A stretch of DNA of 64,000 bases from Bedellia somnulentella (GCA_963576735.1 OY755173.1:14540873-14604872); one strand, 5' to 3'; shown: positions 11,300-23,509, counted from the first letter of the stretch. Numbers and translations: made by a program. The notes: generated by a model not told the origin, from the letters alone.

Positions 11300-12190
11300 A
11301 GTATCTTATGAAAGCAGCTGCATATGAAGCGCCAAAATAGGGATTATCTTATAACAAGCTTGAACATAAAGCACTGATACGACTTCGCATCATAGAAAGT
11401 TCTGCATGAGCTTATGATTTCATTTACAGTGCTCGTTTAAGTATGATACTCGTAGTTTCCTGTACTTATTAAGACTGTGGCATTAAAACGATTGCCACAA
11501 CCTATCTGCAGATATTCATATTGCGGTTTTCTTTCAGGTAATTTATAGTAGATGCTCCACGATGTAGTTTTTTGATAGCCCATGCCCAGGGATATTAGAT
11601 TAGATTTAGTAGCCATGACTACTTACTTTTATATTGTGAAACGTTTTAGCAAGATTACTAAATAAGGGTTTGTTTTAGAGTATAAGGAAAAACACTCAAG
11701 CCGAAATCATTCAGAAAATTCCGGCAATGCAACGAGAAGTCTTTGCCAACACAAACGGAAACGATCCGTGAATGTGTAGACTAGGAACCATGCAATCAGG
11801 AATAGAGAGACATCTGTAAATTCTCAACCAACGAAGGCGCGAGCTAAATGAAGAGCGTTGCATTTGATCATTAGCATTACGTGCATGTACATAAATAGAC
11901 CGCCCACTCTTAAATTTGTCCACAAACAAACTCTAGTAATTTATTGATGTACTCGGCGGAATGTAAATATCAGGGCATTTGCATTGCATCGCCTTGTTTG
12001 TGTTACAAACAGAAACGGCCATCCATTACTCGCCTGTTATGTAAGATTTTCTATCTGTATTTTTTGGGCTATATTTTTGAGCAGTGTTCGAAATACAAAC
12101 GTTTTCTCTATGGTTAATTGAAATGTAAAGTTATATATGCGATTATTGACCAGGTGCTACATCTGCGTAAGTAATTAATGTTATTCGATT
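11300..12190. other. Intron, nothing recognised
   Basis: No known repeat or coding homology. The part around 11960-12040 is slightly GC-richer but unexplained. Confidence 0.4.
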
Positions 12191-12191
12191 C

Positions 12192-12297
12192 AATTTTATC
12201 TTTTACTCTATCAATTTCCAAATGTGACTGAAGATTTTTTAGCACTAAAGCTCTGGCTACCCGTTTTTGGGATTTATGGCCATGAGAATATGTAATC
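12192..12297 (+). repeat. SINE-like family B 3' fragment
   Basis: Keeps the CAATTTCCAAATGTGACTGA block, the AAGCTCTGGCTACC block and GGGATTTATGGCCATGAG at the 3' side. Confidence 0.65.
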
Positions 12298-12842
12298 ATG
12301 TATGTTTCATCTTTTCCAAACTACTAATGGTTGAAAGAACTTGATATATAATTTAAACTTTCTCGACATCCTGTGTGGTCTTCGTAGATCTATATGGCGC
12401 AACAATATCAGTATAAATAAATGATGAGTTTCTAATAATAGAAGCCACACTACAACTTTCAGCGACTGATAAGTTATTTATGACAAGAGTAAGGAAACAC
12501 TTTAATTTATACAATATTCACGAATAAAAGAGGATGTATGGAAATATTTTATGTATTTAAATGATACTAGAGAGGTTTGAAACAATCATACAAAGTAGGC
12601 ACCCCAATAGGAACAATGTCGTGAGTATATGTATGGTACTTTTAAGCCCATGATTGAGAACCCGACATAGGGATCTTCGAAGAGGCCTTTGTTCAGCAGA
12701 GGAGGTCTATTGTTGATTATTAGCAAGTGTATCTTATCAAAGGGATCAAAATAGATCACTTTTATTTTTTTATAAGGCAGAGTTTGACTAAATCATTGAA
12801 CATATGAAGATTAAAGATTTTGGTGACTTATTACATTTATGT

Positions 12843-12996
12843 CCACTTCTTAAAAGGCGACTTAGAGTTTTGGGGCTTTTTAAGAGATTTTCGGGTGACG
12901 ACATATTTTTTCCCCACAAAACTTCAAAAGTGGCTGAAGAATTTCGAATTCTGAAGCTTTTGCTACCCCTGTTTTAAATTTTTAACCGTGAGTATG
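12843..12996 (+). repeat. SINE-like family B, diverged
   Basis: AAAAGGCGACTTAGAGTTTT, CTTCAAAAGTGGCTGAAGAA and TTTGCTACCCCTGTT follow the family order; the first ~50 bp are missing. Confidence 0.65.
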
Positions 12997-13289
12997 TAAG
13001 TTACTACGTAAAATTATACTGATCTGTTTTATGTTCCTAAAAGTATTCAATTGAAAAACTAATTAAAACTTGTAACACCGAATGTTGGGGACGTGGATAA
13101 TAAATTAGCTTATTTAAAGTTGAAATTCCGGAAACGACGCTGGTATAAATAAGTCAAAGTAGGGTACTGTTTGTTAACAAATTATACTTTTTATCTTACT
13201 TTAAAGCATTTCATACTCAATTAGTATATATACTCAAACCGGAGCGGATTTAATAAATGACAAATTTAACAATAAAATATATATAAATA

Positions 13290-13427
13290 GCTGTGTTGTG
13301 TCGGCTTAGAATAACACTACCCCATTTCTGCCGGTGGATGTACGTAAGAGGCGATTAACGGTATTGGTGCTTTTAAGGGATTTTTGGGCGATGCGGTTGG
13401 AGACCCTTCACCAACAACCTTTATTTT
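13290..13427 (+). repeat. SINE-like family B 5' half, adjoining a family C element
   Basis: Starts GCTGTGTTGTGTCGGC and runs to CACCAACAACCTTTATTTT, where family C sequence begins. I do not see the remaining 3' half after the C element. Confidence 0.85.
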
Positions 13428-13665
13428 AATAAATAAAGAATAAATAAAGGAAAGAAAAATTTCGACACAGGCGGGATTCGAACCCGCGACCTCGGGTATA
13501 CGCCCCCGTCGCTCTTGCCAACTGAGCTACCGTGTCAGTGGCTGCCAGCGCGAAATTCTTCTATCCTTTATTTCTTTTACACGTTTTGGTAGTGTTTGCG
13601 TTTCCTACCTCCGAATTTTTTACTTATTCGGAAGGCCACTTGTCTATCTTTTCAGATAGAATGCA
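13428..13665 (-). repeat. Family C element carrying a tRNA-like sequence
   Basis: Minus strand 13537-13463 holds a 75-nt tRNA-like sequence: TGACACGGTAGCTCAGTTGG (D arm and box A), CGGGTTCGAATCCCG (T arm and box B) and an acceptor stem closing with CTGTGTC. It is followed by TTTTTC, a possible Pol III stop. The anticodon arm is imperfect with an 8-nt loop, so this is not a working tRNA. The flank resembles the element at 44294-44619. Confidence 0.75.
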
Positions 13666-14014
13666 AATGTTGAAAACGTATGTGTATGTTATGTATGTAA
13701 TGTATGTTAACAAGAAATTAACCAACGAAACCTTCGTATAGAAGCGACCAAACACCCTCTTCAATTTTGGTAAGCATTTCTTTACTTGGAACCACAATAC
13801 ACTACATGTGACGCATAAATTAACAACTGTGAAGGTCTGACTGAAGTGAAACTCCTCAATAAAATTAAGAAAAACTTGCTTACATTCAATAGCTTCTAGA
13901 AACCAGTTTAAATATCATTTAAATTGAGACAGAACGTTTATACAAAACATATCGAACGAGCTTAGTCTAGACATACACAATAAATAAGCGAGATTAGGTT
14001 TCTCATTGTAGTGA

Positions 14015-14218
14015 TATAATAATCCGAGTGAGTGAACTCAATAGTTTTGTATTTGAAATTAATTCGTTTCTGAAATTGTGTATATAATAATCCGAGTGAG
14101 TGAACTCAATAGTTTGGTATTTGAAATTAATTCGTTTCTGAAATTGTGTATATAATAATCCGAGTGAGTGAACTCAATAGTTTGGTATTTGAAATTAATT
14201 CGTTTCTGAAATTGTGTA
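14015..14218. repeat. Tandem repeat, three copies of 68 bp
   Basis: Units start at 14015, 14083 and 14151 with TATAATAATCCGAGTGAGTG and end GAAATTGTGTA. They are nearly identical (TTTTG versus TTTGG in the first), so the expansion is recent. Confidence 0.95.
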
Positions 14219-14837
14219 TTTCTTTACAAATCTATTTGCAGCTCAAATCGTAGCTACATCTTTTTGTCTTTCGCTTTTTAAATGAAAAGCTGATATTCCG
14301 TAAATTTAAAACTAAATTATATAATTACTTTCAAAGTGCAGTTTCAGTAAGCATTATTGACAGCGTACTTAACTACACAGTTTTAGTTTCAAAATGAGAG
14401 ATAAAACCTGTTCGTTAGCGTGGGAATCTCAACGGCTTAATTACAAAGTAAATAATTCAAGGGTTACTTTTGTAGGAGACATGACAAGACAACAGGGGCC
14501 CAATTCTACAATTTTAAGAAACATCACCGTTTTGATACAGTCTGTAGGTCAAATAAGTACAATACTGTATCTCTATTTTTAGTCGTTACAACGTAATCGG
14601 TTCTATTATCTTAGCTGCCGGAGCATGGTTTTGTCAATTTTGACATTCCAAATCAGTCATTTATTCATTCTTTAATAAGTCAAATAAGTGTTGTCATTTC
14701 AGTGATCTTAAAAATCTACCGCAATAACTGTACCTATTTCTGTACCATCGCCCAAGACTAAAGAAATATCATTTAAATTTTATGTACAGTTTTTGAGTAC
14801 TTTCTGCTAGAAGATTCGACCGAAATATTTTATTATA

Positions 14838-15052
14838 GGTTAATTCTTTACATGGGTGTCGTAAGAGGCGACTAAGGGTATGGGGCTTTTTAAAGTGACT
14901 TTTAGGCGATGCGGTTGAAGACCCATCGCCAACGATACTTTATTTCTACCATCATCTCCCATATCAACTCCCAAATGTGGCTGAGGAGTTTTTAGCTCTA
15001 AAGCTGTGGCTACCCCTTTTTAGGGATATATGGCCGTGAGTATATGTATAGC
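14838..15052 (+). repeat. SINE-like family B, 5' end eroded
   Basis: CATGGGTGTCGTAAGAGGCG through AGACCCATCGCCAACG to GGCCGTGAGTATATGTATAG. Confidence 0.8.
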
Positions 15053-15067
15053 AAAATTAAAAACCTG

Positions 15068-15240
15068 TAACAATGTACCTACAAATACATTGTCATATGA
15101 CAGGACTAAGTATAACTCAGCTATAATTGTTTCCTCACGATATTTTCCCTCACGGTTAACGTCCTCAATAAATAAAAAAGACATTGTTCAAGGCCCAACG
15201 AGAATTTAAACTCAAGCCGATGAAGTGAAGTCTCAAAAAA
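15068..15240 (-). repeat. Family A SINE, diverged middle part
   Basis: TGACAGGACTAAGTATAACT, CCTCACGATATTTTCCCTCA and GGTTAACG match the body; the tRNA-like side is degraded. Confidence 0.6.
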
Positions 15241-15309
15241 AAGAGCTGAGTTTTGATTTCATCGTTATAAAAATTTAAAATTGTATGGGTACGTAAATGG
15301 TTAAATTTA

Positions 15310-15399
15310 TGCGGGTACCTACTCCATGGCGATCGATAGTCTCTGCCTACCCCAATGGGAACTAATGGCGTGAGTATATGTATTTATGTATGTATGTAC
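15310..15399 (+). mobile_element. LINE family D 3' end
   Basis: TGGCGATCGATAGTCTCTGC, CTACCCCAATGGGAACTAAT and GGCGTGAGTATATG, then a GTAT-type tail. Coding sense is WRSIVSAYPNG followed by a stop. Confidence 0.8.
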
Positions 15400-15429
15400 C
15401 TACTCCGTAACTATCATTTATTTTAATGG

Positions 15430-15570
15430 AATGTCTTCTAGGCATGACATTATTACAGAAGCCGCCTGCCTTTTTGAGAAAACTCTCTATTTGGTCCGAT
15501 TGTGTCCTCCGTAGTCGTCCTCTACTAACACCACTTTCCAGTGCCTTCCACATTGGGTTTTTACACATCC
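15430..15570 (-). mobile_element. LINE family D C-terminal coding fragment
   Basis: The minus strand reads RGRLRRTQSDQIESFLKKAG, the GRPRRT…DQI…LKKG block found upstream of the ACMKRLMDV…SAYPNG end of this LINE family in Lepidoptera. It lies close to but in opposite orientation to the family D end at 15310-15399. Confidence 0.65.
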
Positions 15571-15907
15571 AATTTACCTATTCATCGTTATCATGCCCAA
15601 ACCGTCTTAAAAATATTATTGCCTTAGTATTAGTATATGGAACAATACTAGTTTTCATTGAAACAAACCTATCCCAAATGTTTTATTGATGTACAAGCGC
15701 GAATTTAAAGGCTGTTTTCAATGTTAGTAAAAACCATGTTTATTCTTTTCCTCTAAGTCTCTATAGGTACCCTGCGTTTTGAAAATGACACCTCTCTTTT
15801 GCTCTGTTTTATATTCTACAGATAAGTTAGTAGTGAATTGTTATAATTGCGCCAGTGACAAATTGGTCAAATAAACAAAATAAATACATTTAAATTTTTC
15901 ACACAAC

Positions 15908-16065
15908 CTGTCAGACGTCCGAAGTGTAAAGAATAAAAAAGCATGTATAAAAGATTCATTAAACAAGAAGAAGCTAGATAAGTTAGCCAGGGTCGTACAA
16001 ATTGGACAAAATTAATAGTTTCTGCCTACTCCGATAGGAACTAATCTCGTGAGTTTACGCAAGTA
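15908..16065 (+). mobile_element. LINE family D 3' end, diverged
   Basis: GACGTCCGAAGTGTAAAGAA, AAAAGCATGTATAAAAGATT, then CTGCCTACTCCGATAGGAAC and TCGTGAGTTTACG. Same order as the copy at 25428-25600. Confidence 0.65.
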
Positions 16066-16069
16066 GGTT

Positions 16070-18065
16070 TGTATCATTTTCTTTTATTTATTTTTTTATT
16101 TTGATAGAGAAAATCTTGAAATTATTATTTTTATTGAATTATTTATCTTTAATTAATGATGAAATAAATATTTGTTAGATAAAATGTGGCACGTTTAAGA
16201 GTTTTTTGTGTTTTGTTTCAAGACCTTTTTTTCTGAAATATTAGACTTTTTTAAGTTTGCCTTATGTTTGTTTATAATAATTCGTGATTATAAGATAAGA
16301 TTTTTGCGGTCTGTTCAAAGTAAAGTCAAACTTTTTCTTACAAACTCATTACGCAAATTCTTGGCCAACAGGAACTCGCTTTAAGAAAAAAAACTTTTTC
16401 CAACTGTCATAATTTGACATAAAACCGTCAAAATTCTGTCACATGTCACTAAACGTCACAATGCAAACTTAATAGAACTTTTTAATGGGTATTCACAATC
16501 TTTTTAAGATGTATCTTAGGTGTATGTCTCTGGTATGGTGATCCAAATTTGACGTTTTAGCCCAGTTTCTTGCTCATTCGGTCATTGAATTGAATGATTT
16601 TAAATCCAGTATTGCCATTTTTATTCTAATATTGATATTGCAAATACCTACCACTTTATTTATTATGTACCCTATGCTCTTAATCTAGAATCATCCCCGA
16701 TTTTGTAACTAGATCTCAATTATTTCTTCAAAATTTAATTGTAAATGATTTAAAATATGTTTCCAATGTTTACCAAGTATGAATTGTCAGGTTATTAAAT
16801 AAATTATATTTCAATTGAGCCAAAAAGGCTGCTTGTAAATATACCCAAAGCTAAAAAGAAAAAAATAGAAGAAAGATAATTTTTGGAAAATAACAATTAG
16901 CATGACATAATTAGTTGGGATTCGCGATAATGGGATTTCATTATTATTTTTTCTTTAATTTTATGTTCTTCCCAAAATATAAATAACTCTTAACATAGTC
17001 TTTACTTAACCATTGATTAAATACCTTCAAGATCTAATTGTTTAATAATTTCATTCTTTATACATAATTTTTTTTTCGCTTTAATGATAAAAATCCTGAC
17101 AATTAAAATTCACATGCGAGACTAAATCACGCTGTTTGTGGCGAAATTGCTGAAAAAATATTCGGCAGATACCGCCAATAACAAAAAAATAAAAAAAAAC
17201 AATAAACAAACAAAAAAATTATAATTAGTCTATTTTCATTTTCATTATTACATATTTTGAAAACTAATGAATAAATTTCTTATACCGAATAATAATTAAT
17301 TTAACGGACTGGTTAATATCAAACATTATTTGTTTGCGGAACTATTCGTACGATACGAACTTAACGATGAATATGCTATCAGTGATTTTGGTACCAATTA
17401 TTCGTGACGATGAAGCTTAATTAAAGTTTTCAAACTGGAACATTCATATGGTGTCTCTATTTTATAAGAATTCCTTGCGGAAGATATCAACCAACTGAAA
17501 ATTACCCAAGAATATACACATTTATATTTCAAATCATGTAGGAGAAGCTAACAAATAATAAAGCGTATATTTATCATACCAAAACTTGTATTAAAAGTTC
17601 TTTGCTCGTCTTAGTGATTATACTTTAGTTACAAATATATAATAAATAATATGTTCTTGATACTTGTTTCTTTATTAATTTACTAGTGGACCATTTCGGA
17701 TTTGCACGAGTATTGTTATACCTTTGAATATACGCCTGTGTTTCTTAGGGCCAATATTTACTGGCATGAAAACTGTGATAATTTAATTAGGAATAACTTT
17801 TTTAGAGGGCTAACGGCAACGTGAATAACTATAAAACGAAAAGCTTAACTGTTTTCGCTTAGACTTTATATAGTCGTTACCTAGCATAATATACAATGCA
17901 TACGTTTAGTACATAGGCAACCTATAATGTTTTCGGTTTTCGTAGTGTGGCCGCACATGATCCTGACTTTTATTTTACCTTAAGCCTATTAATATATACA
18001 TATATATACAAAGTATATATACACTGTAGTATATATATAGTGTATATATACTGTGTAGTGTATAT
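16070..18065. other. Intron, very AT-rich, nothing recognised
   Basis: No coding homology or clear repeat family seen; simple TA-rich sequence at about 17990-18065 precedes a family B copy. Confidence 0.5.
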
Positions 18066-18067
18066 TT

Positions 18068-18317
18068 GCTGTGTAGTGTCGGCTTAGAATAGCACTTCCC
18101 CATTTCTTCCGATGGGTGTACGTAAGAGGCGACTAACTGTATTGGGGCTTTTAAGAGATTTTTGGGCGATGTATTCGGAAACCCATCACCAACAACCTTT
18201 ATCTCACCATCTTTTCCCCACTCAACTTTCCAAAAGTGGCTTAGGAATATCCGATTCCTTAGCTCTGGCTACCCCTTCTAGGGATTTATAGCCATGAGTA
18301 TATGTATGTATGTATGT
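18068..18317 (+). repeat. SINE-like family B, full length
   Basis: Starts GCTGTGTAGTGTCGGC, runs through GGCGACTAACTGTATTGGGG and ATTTATAGCCATGAGTATAT to a GTAT tail. Inserted beside TA-rich DNA, so target duplications cannot be read. Confidence 0.9.
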
Positions 18318-18319
18318 AT

Positions 18320-18625
18320 ATATATCCGACTGTACACTAATCAGCCAATCATCTCAAAATCTCTTGTCTATAATATCAAATTTCCAAAACTAGAGATATT
18401 TGTTTGTATGTATAGGTTCCTAATTCCCCAAAAGCTCAACCGATATAAAAAATATTTTTTTTAAATTAATCGTTGGAATTATTCAAAAGTAACGTAGGCT
18501 ATATATCATCACACGAAATATCATAGGGGTGTTGGTGATGAAACTGACATGCATACATATAAACTGGTTTCCCATAATACAGACCTAGCCTAGTTTGGGA
18601 ACCTCTGCTTAGGTCTGTACTACTG
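18320..18625. mobile_element. Possible Helitron-type fragment ending in a hairpin
   Basis: Contains GTAACGTAGGCTATATATCA, an internal block common in lepidopteran Helitrons, and a hairpin near 18580-18622 with ACAGACCTA and TAGGTCTGT arms. Ends not defined. Confidence 0.35.
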
Positions 18626-18629
18626 TAAA

Positions 18630-18843
18630 TGCCTTAAAGGCTTTGGAATGAGAAATTCCTGAGTCACTTTTGGAAGTTGAGTGGTGAAAAGATGGTATTA
18701 ATAAATAATTGTTGGTGCCGGGCTCTCTAACCATATCGACCAAAAATCACTAGAAAGCCCACGTGAAATCACTAAGGGTAACCTATACACTCCTATTATT
18801 ATGACCACCCACCGGTAGGAATGGGGTAGTGTTATTCTGCTGT
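18630..18843 (-). repeat. SINE-like family B, 3' end missing
   Basis: GAGAAATTCCTGAGTCACTT, TTGGTGCCGGGCTCTCTAAC and CACCCACCGGTAGGAATGGG follow the antisense order to the 5' end near 18843. Confidence 0.8.
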
Positions 18844-18860
18844 TTTGCTATAAAAACATA

Positions 18861-19118
18861 AACATAAACATAACATAAACGTTCACGCCGTTTGTCCCCG
18901 AAGGGGTTGGCAGAGGTACCAATACTTCTGAACTCACATGGCAAGCGCCATCTAGTTTCCAGAGAAGGTACCCACGTTTTACTTAGACAGTGTACTCACG
19001 TGATAGGGGGCAGGCCTATCGCCGTTTTGTACGAATACACTGTCACATGACTAAGTACAACTCAGCCATGTGGATTTCCTCACGATGTTTTCCCTCACCG
19101 TTAACAACCATGATAATT
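18861..19118 (-). repeat. Family A SINE, 5'-truncated, with target duplication
   Basis: Tail AACATAAACATAACAT to body end CAACCATGATAATT; no tRNA-like head. Flanked by TAAAAACATA at 18851-18860 and 19119-19128, a 10-bp target duplication typical of LINE-driven insertion. Confidence 0.85.
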
Positions 19119-19477
19119 TAAAAACATATTTATCTTATATCTACTTTGACTGGGATCTCATAATGAGCTAACGTTTTCTTGAATAAGTGTAACTGCATTT
19201 ATCATATCGATTTTCATTGAGCCACATTGAAACGAAATCTACTTCGATACATTTGAAATATTTTCGAAATTTGAATAAGATATTTTTATCAGAAAAAATA
19301 TTGTCATAAAAAACGCATATTTAATTGATATCTTTAAATTTTCAGTAAAATGTAAATAAAATCCAATAAAATATGTGTAAATACATTCAAATAAATATTC
19401 ATAATCATTTTCCACAAAAAAAAAACTTCGAATGTATGAAACAATACACAAAAAGCTACTGTTGTTTTTTAGGAGAA

Positions 19478-19810
19478 AAACTGTAGCATTATGGTGGATT
19501 GTAGCTTCAGACAGCTGTCAAAAGAACTCTTAAAAACGCTTAGAATACCGATTTGGTGAATCATTCGTTCAATCATCATAACGCTGAAAAAATTCGTTAA
19601 TTTGCAGAATACCAAATACGTCAATGTGTCAAAAAGTGACGTAAAATGGCCTTGTAGAATAGCAAATAAGATCTTAGCTGTCTCACTATTGTGACAGTGA
19701 CACAAATGACATTTGTCAATTTTGCTTCGAGAATGCCAAAACCACAGTTTTGATACACCTAAGACCGACATACAGAAAAGATGGTCGTGTAGAATTGGGC
19801 CCCAGTTGTC
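19478..19810. repeat. Unclassified repeat ending TGTAGAATTGGGCCCC
   Basis: Its right end (19788-19803) is the exact reverse complement of 14495-14510, and the match extends a few bases outward. A repeat end or a terminal inverted repeat; the other end is not clear. The long minus-strand open frame here has no recognisable protein features. Confidence 0.35.
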
Positions 19811-20194
19811 AGCTAATAACACCATTCAAAATATTCCATTTACCATGCCACCTACCCTTCGTTTGGAATTTAGTCGCAATGCCATGAATAAGCACACAAG
19901 CGCTTACAAAAACGCCATTAGAAAACCTCAATAAAGCTAAATCATCGAAACTGAAAAGATTGGATACAAACCAACGATAGTGAAGTTTAAAATCCTCTTA
20001 AAAAGGTGGACGTAAATTAATTTAGAGCTCATTTACGAAATTGATATTTTATAAAGCGCAAAAAATCTTAGTGACAAGTGCAAATAAGAGAAACTGCCAA
20101 AGTTCCGCGTTTTAAATACGTTTTACTTAATTCTGTCTTACTTCGTTATCTTATTCTAAAAATATTTTGTATTTTAATCCCTTTTTGTGTACCG

Positions 20195-20345
20195 TAGGCT
20201 TAGAATAGCTGACCTATTTCTTTACGGGGGTGTCATACGACTGCAATATAGCAATCACCCATTATAGGGTGATGTGGCTGGAAACCCAGCACCAACTATT
20301 CTTTAGTAAAATTCATCATCCAACTCAACTTCCGGATCCGAGGCA
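20195..20345 (+). repeat. SINE-like family B, old
   Basis: GTAGGCTTAGAATAGC, GGGTGATGTGGCTGGAAACC and CCAGCACCAAC follow the family order with many changes. Confidence 0.55.
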
Positions 20346-22490
20346 GCGCTCTTCCTATTTATTTATCAAAGCTATTTTAAACAACATCAATTCTACATGA
20401 TACAATAAACCCAAATAAAATACACAACCAATATTAATTTGTTGTATAATAAGTAAGGCAAACAGCGTTTAGTAATTACTATTAAGGCGACAACTAACCA
20501 AACGCAGAGCAAATAGTTTAAGCCTTTTACGAACGATGGAATGGATTATATGACCGAGTAAGCAAGCCATTTAATTGATTATTTGTTAACAACTGCATAT
20601 TCGCTGTATATTTAATACGTATATGTTGAATTTTTGCGTATAAATGAGGGTTGGATACTCAGAATCGGTGGATAGAGAGACTAATGATTTTATGTTTTGG
20701 GCAAAACATACTTTTGAAACGGACCCTATACTAAAAATGGTTTCGGAGCGACTAGGATGCCTTCTACTATTTATTTATATACTCTTCATAGACGTACTTT
20801 ATTGTGAACATTGAAATGTATAGCGCAAATAAACTAATATCTTCAACAATTGACTGCTACCCTCATTGAAACTAACCATTAGACGGCTGCTCCCGAGATC
20901 TAGGATCTATGCATAGGTGACCCGAAAGACAGATATTTCAGAATCACATTGAGGTTAAACCATATTTTTCTTTAAAGGTATTGGTTACATACACATTATC
21001 AGCAGTTTTTGAGATATATTTTAATCACCGCAATTACAACCATTCCAACACTTTGAATAACAAAGTTATTTTTTGCATTTAAAATCCCACATCCCGCGTA
21101 TGTTAAATATCTTTCGGAACCCTTCATCGCTGAGAGCCACGGCTCGCATTCGGTCAACTTGTAGTTATAGAAAGTATTTTTTATTTTAAAAAACTTTTCC
21201 ATCTTGGTACAGGCGTCAAAACGCGCCGATCGCAGACAGAAAAAGAAAAACTGTATTCCCATTCATCAGCAGCTCTCGTTTGCAATAAAACTGTACTTTT
21301 CAATCAAACGACAATACAGAGAAGGAAGCACCTTTCCCGTAAATCTGAGTACGAATGGAAAATGAATTATGAGTTGTATATGTTTTATTGCGCTAGGATA
21401 CCCATGGGAATGGATAATAAATCCAATATGTGCCCAGTTCAGTGAAGATATTATAACGTTATAAACTCGTATTTCACCATAAAAAGAGAATCGCTAATCG
21501 GATCAACAATTACCACTTAAAAGGCTTATTGTAGCTTTATTTGTTACCCAGAAATTAGGGTCGGTCGTAAAAGTGGATCGGGCATAAAATTTATGATGAG
21601 CGACATAGTGTGCAAATAGCGTACAAATATTGGTAAATACATCAACATTAAAAAATATATGCTGAGGTAAAGTTTTGGTTTGATCCACAAAATTACTTAA
21701 TACTTTAGAACTTTCTTGATGTGTGAGAGAATACCAGTAATGAGGCTCACGTCGGGTTGCCTGCCGCGTGTGGTTTGCGGTTAGTCAGGCTGGTGCTGGC
21801 TGTCTAACCGCACATTACTCGACATGTATTACAAATACAATTGAGTAATTGTAATATGGCACTAGCTGAGTATTGAAATCAACCGGGAAACTTTAAAGAT
21901 ATTGTGTTTCTGAGACATAACCAAGATTGTCAAACTATACAATTAATGGTTTCTATATTTTTATTGAATATATATTTCCTTTATTGCAATAGAACTAAAA
22001 ACTTTGACATCTATTTACTTAATATTGACCAAACAAATCAACTTACTAAAACTCTAAAAAAACTAATGGAAATGCCCTTGAACACAGCACATATTTGGTA
22101 GCAATTAGCCATCAAACAAAGCAAGGCAATAGTATCGATTGAGTGTCGGATAACGGGGTGATTTCCGCACCGAATTAGTAACACGACCTTGAAAACCTCA
22201 TGGCCGGCTAAGCTTTCATGTGAAAAGCCTAGATCGGGCGCGGGGCGGGCGGATGGGCGCCAGTGGAGCGTAAAGCGATATTACCGCGCTTATTTGCACA
22301 TCATCAAAGGACAGCTAAGTTTACTCTTTGTGATCGGTGTATGCGTCACGTGGACATATTAGAATATATACTTTGCATTACATTAAAACTTGGAACGGCA
22401 GTGACAGATGCAGGCTGAATCACAGTCGATTGGAAAAAAGAAATGCTTCACAACGAAATGCTGAACAAAAGTTTGGATATTTTTATGAAT
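20346..22490. other. Intron, nothing recognised apart from small hairpins
   Basis: A hairpin at about 21774-21812 has TGCGGTTAG and CTAACCGCA arms. A short GC-rich patch lies at 22225-22270. No coding or repeat homology seen. Confidence 0.4.
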
Positions 22491-22499
22491 AAAAGATGT

Positions 22500-22705
22500 T
22501 ATTAAAGGAAAGAAAAATTTCGACACTGGCGGGGTTCGAACCCGCGACCTTCGGGTATACGCCCCCGTCGCTCTGCCAACTGAGCTACAGTGTCAGTTGG
22601 CATCCAGCGCGAAATTTCTCTATCCTTTGTTTCTTTTTTACACGTTCAAGTAGTGTATCTTTTATTTATGAGTAATAATCCCCACATGAGGAATTCATGT
22701 CAAAA
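22500..22705 (-). repeat. Family C element carrying a tRNA-like sequence
   Basis: tRNA-like part on minus strand 22595-22521: TGACACTGTAGCTCAGTTGG, CGGGTTCGAACCCCG and CAGTGTC. The acceptor stem GACACTG/CAGTGTC is a perfect 7-bp match, with pair 6-67 changed at both partners relative to the other copies. The other side runs to GAGTAATAATCCCCACATGA. Confidence 0.75.
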
Positions 22706-22774
22706 ACCATTAAATTATTTTTATGAAGTTTGTGTAAGTGACATGAAATTCATTGATAATAGCATAGTTTCTAC

Positions 22775-22822
22775 CACAGGTCTCTACCTACCCCAATGGG
22801 AGATAATGGTGTGAGTAATGTA
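22775..22822 (+). mobile_element. LINE family D extreme 3' end
   Basis: GTCTCTACCTACCCCAATGG, AGATAATGGTGTGAGTAATG: the last ~45 bp of the family only. Confidence 0.6.
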
Positions 22823-23219
22823 TGTTTATATGATCTAAGGGAATAATTCAATTAATTCAAAGTACACACCTGTGCAGTGGTCGCTTTCGCAAGGATATAC
22901 ATTGTAACGATTAAAAGTCAACAGGCTATACCTTTGTTTATATTTCATTAGCATTATCATTCGTGATAATGTTACATATGGGAATTTCATTTCATAAATG
23001 GAATTAAATAGTAAACAGGAACTGTTTTTCAATAACCATATTTATTTTAATATTATTCAGTCCATTCGTTAAAAGAAAATATATTTGTAAAAAGTTATAT
23101 CGTATTTTGTAGTCATTTAGTTTAGCCATTAGTAACATTTGTGATACTTTCTTGGCACCAATTAAACCAGGGAAAGTTGGTATTTTAACTAGATCGTAAC
23201 TTGAAACTTCCATTACATA

Positions 23220-23487
23220 AAAAACATAAACGTTCACGCCGTTTATCCCCGAAGGGGTTGGCAGAGGTACCAATACTCCTGAACTCACATGGCAAGCGCC
23301 ATCTAGTTTCCAGAGAAGGTACCCACGTTTTGCTTAGACAGTGTACTCACGTGATAGGGGGCAGGCCTATCGCCGTTTTGTACGAATACACTGTCACATG
23401 ACTAAGTACAACTCAGCCATGTGGGTTTCCTCACGATGTTTTCCCTCACCGTTAGCAACCATGATAAATTAACTACACATATGACTT
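23220..23487 (-). repeat. Family A SINE, 5'-truncated, 14-bp target duplication
   Basis: Tail AAACATAAACG, body through CAGGCCTATCGCCGTTTTGT to CAACCATGATAAATTAACTA. ACTTCCATTACATA flanks it at 23206-23219 and 23488-23501, a perfect duplication. No tRNA-like head. Confidence 0.92.
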
Positions 23488-23509
23488 ACTTCCATTACAT
23501 ATTTTAATA

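Noticed and set aside
13463..13537. Functional tRNA gene
   Set aside because: The anticodon arm does not pair properly (8-nt loop), position 33 is not U in the best copy, and the same unit recurs within a repeat at four places.
19469..19825. 118-residue minus-strand open frame
   Set aside because: Overlaps an unclassified repeat end, with no domain, no splice support and no recognisable family.
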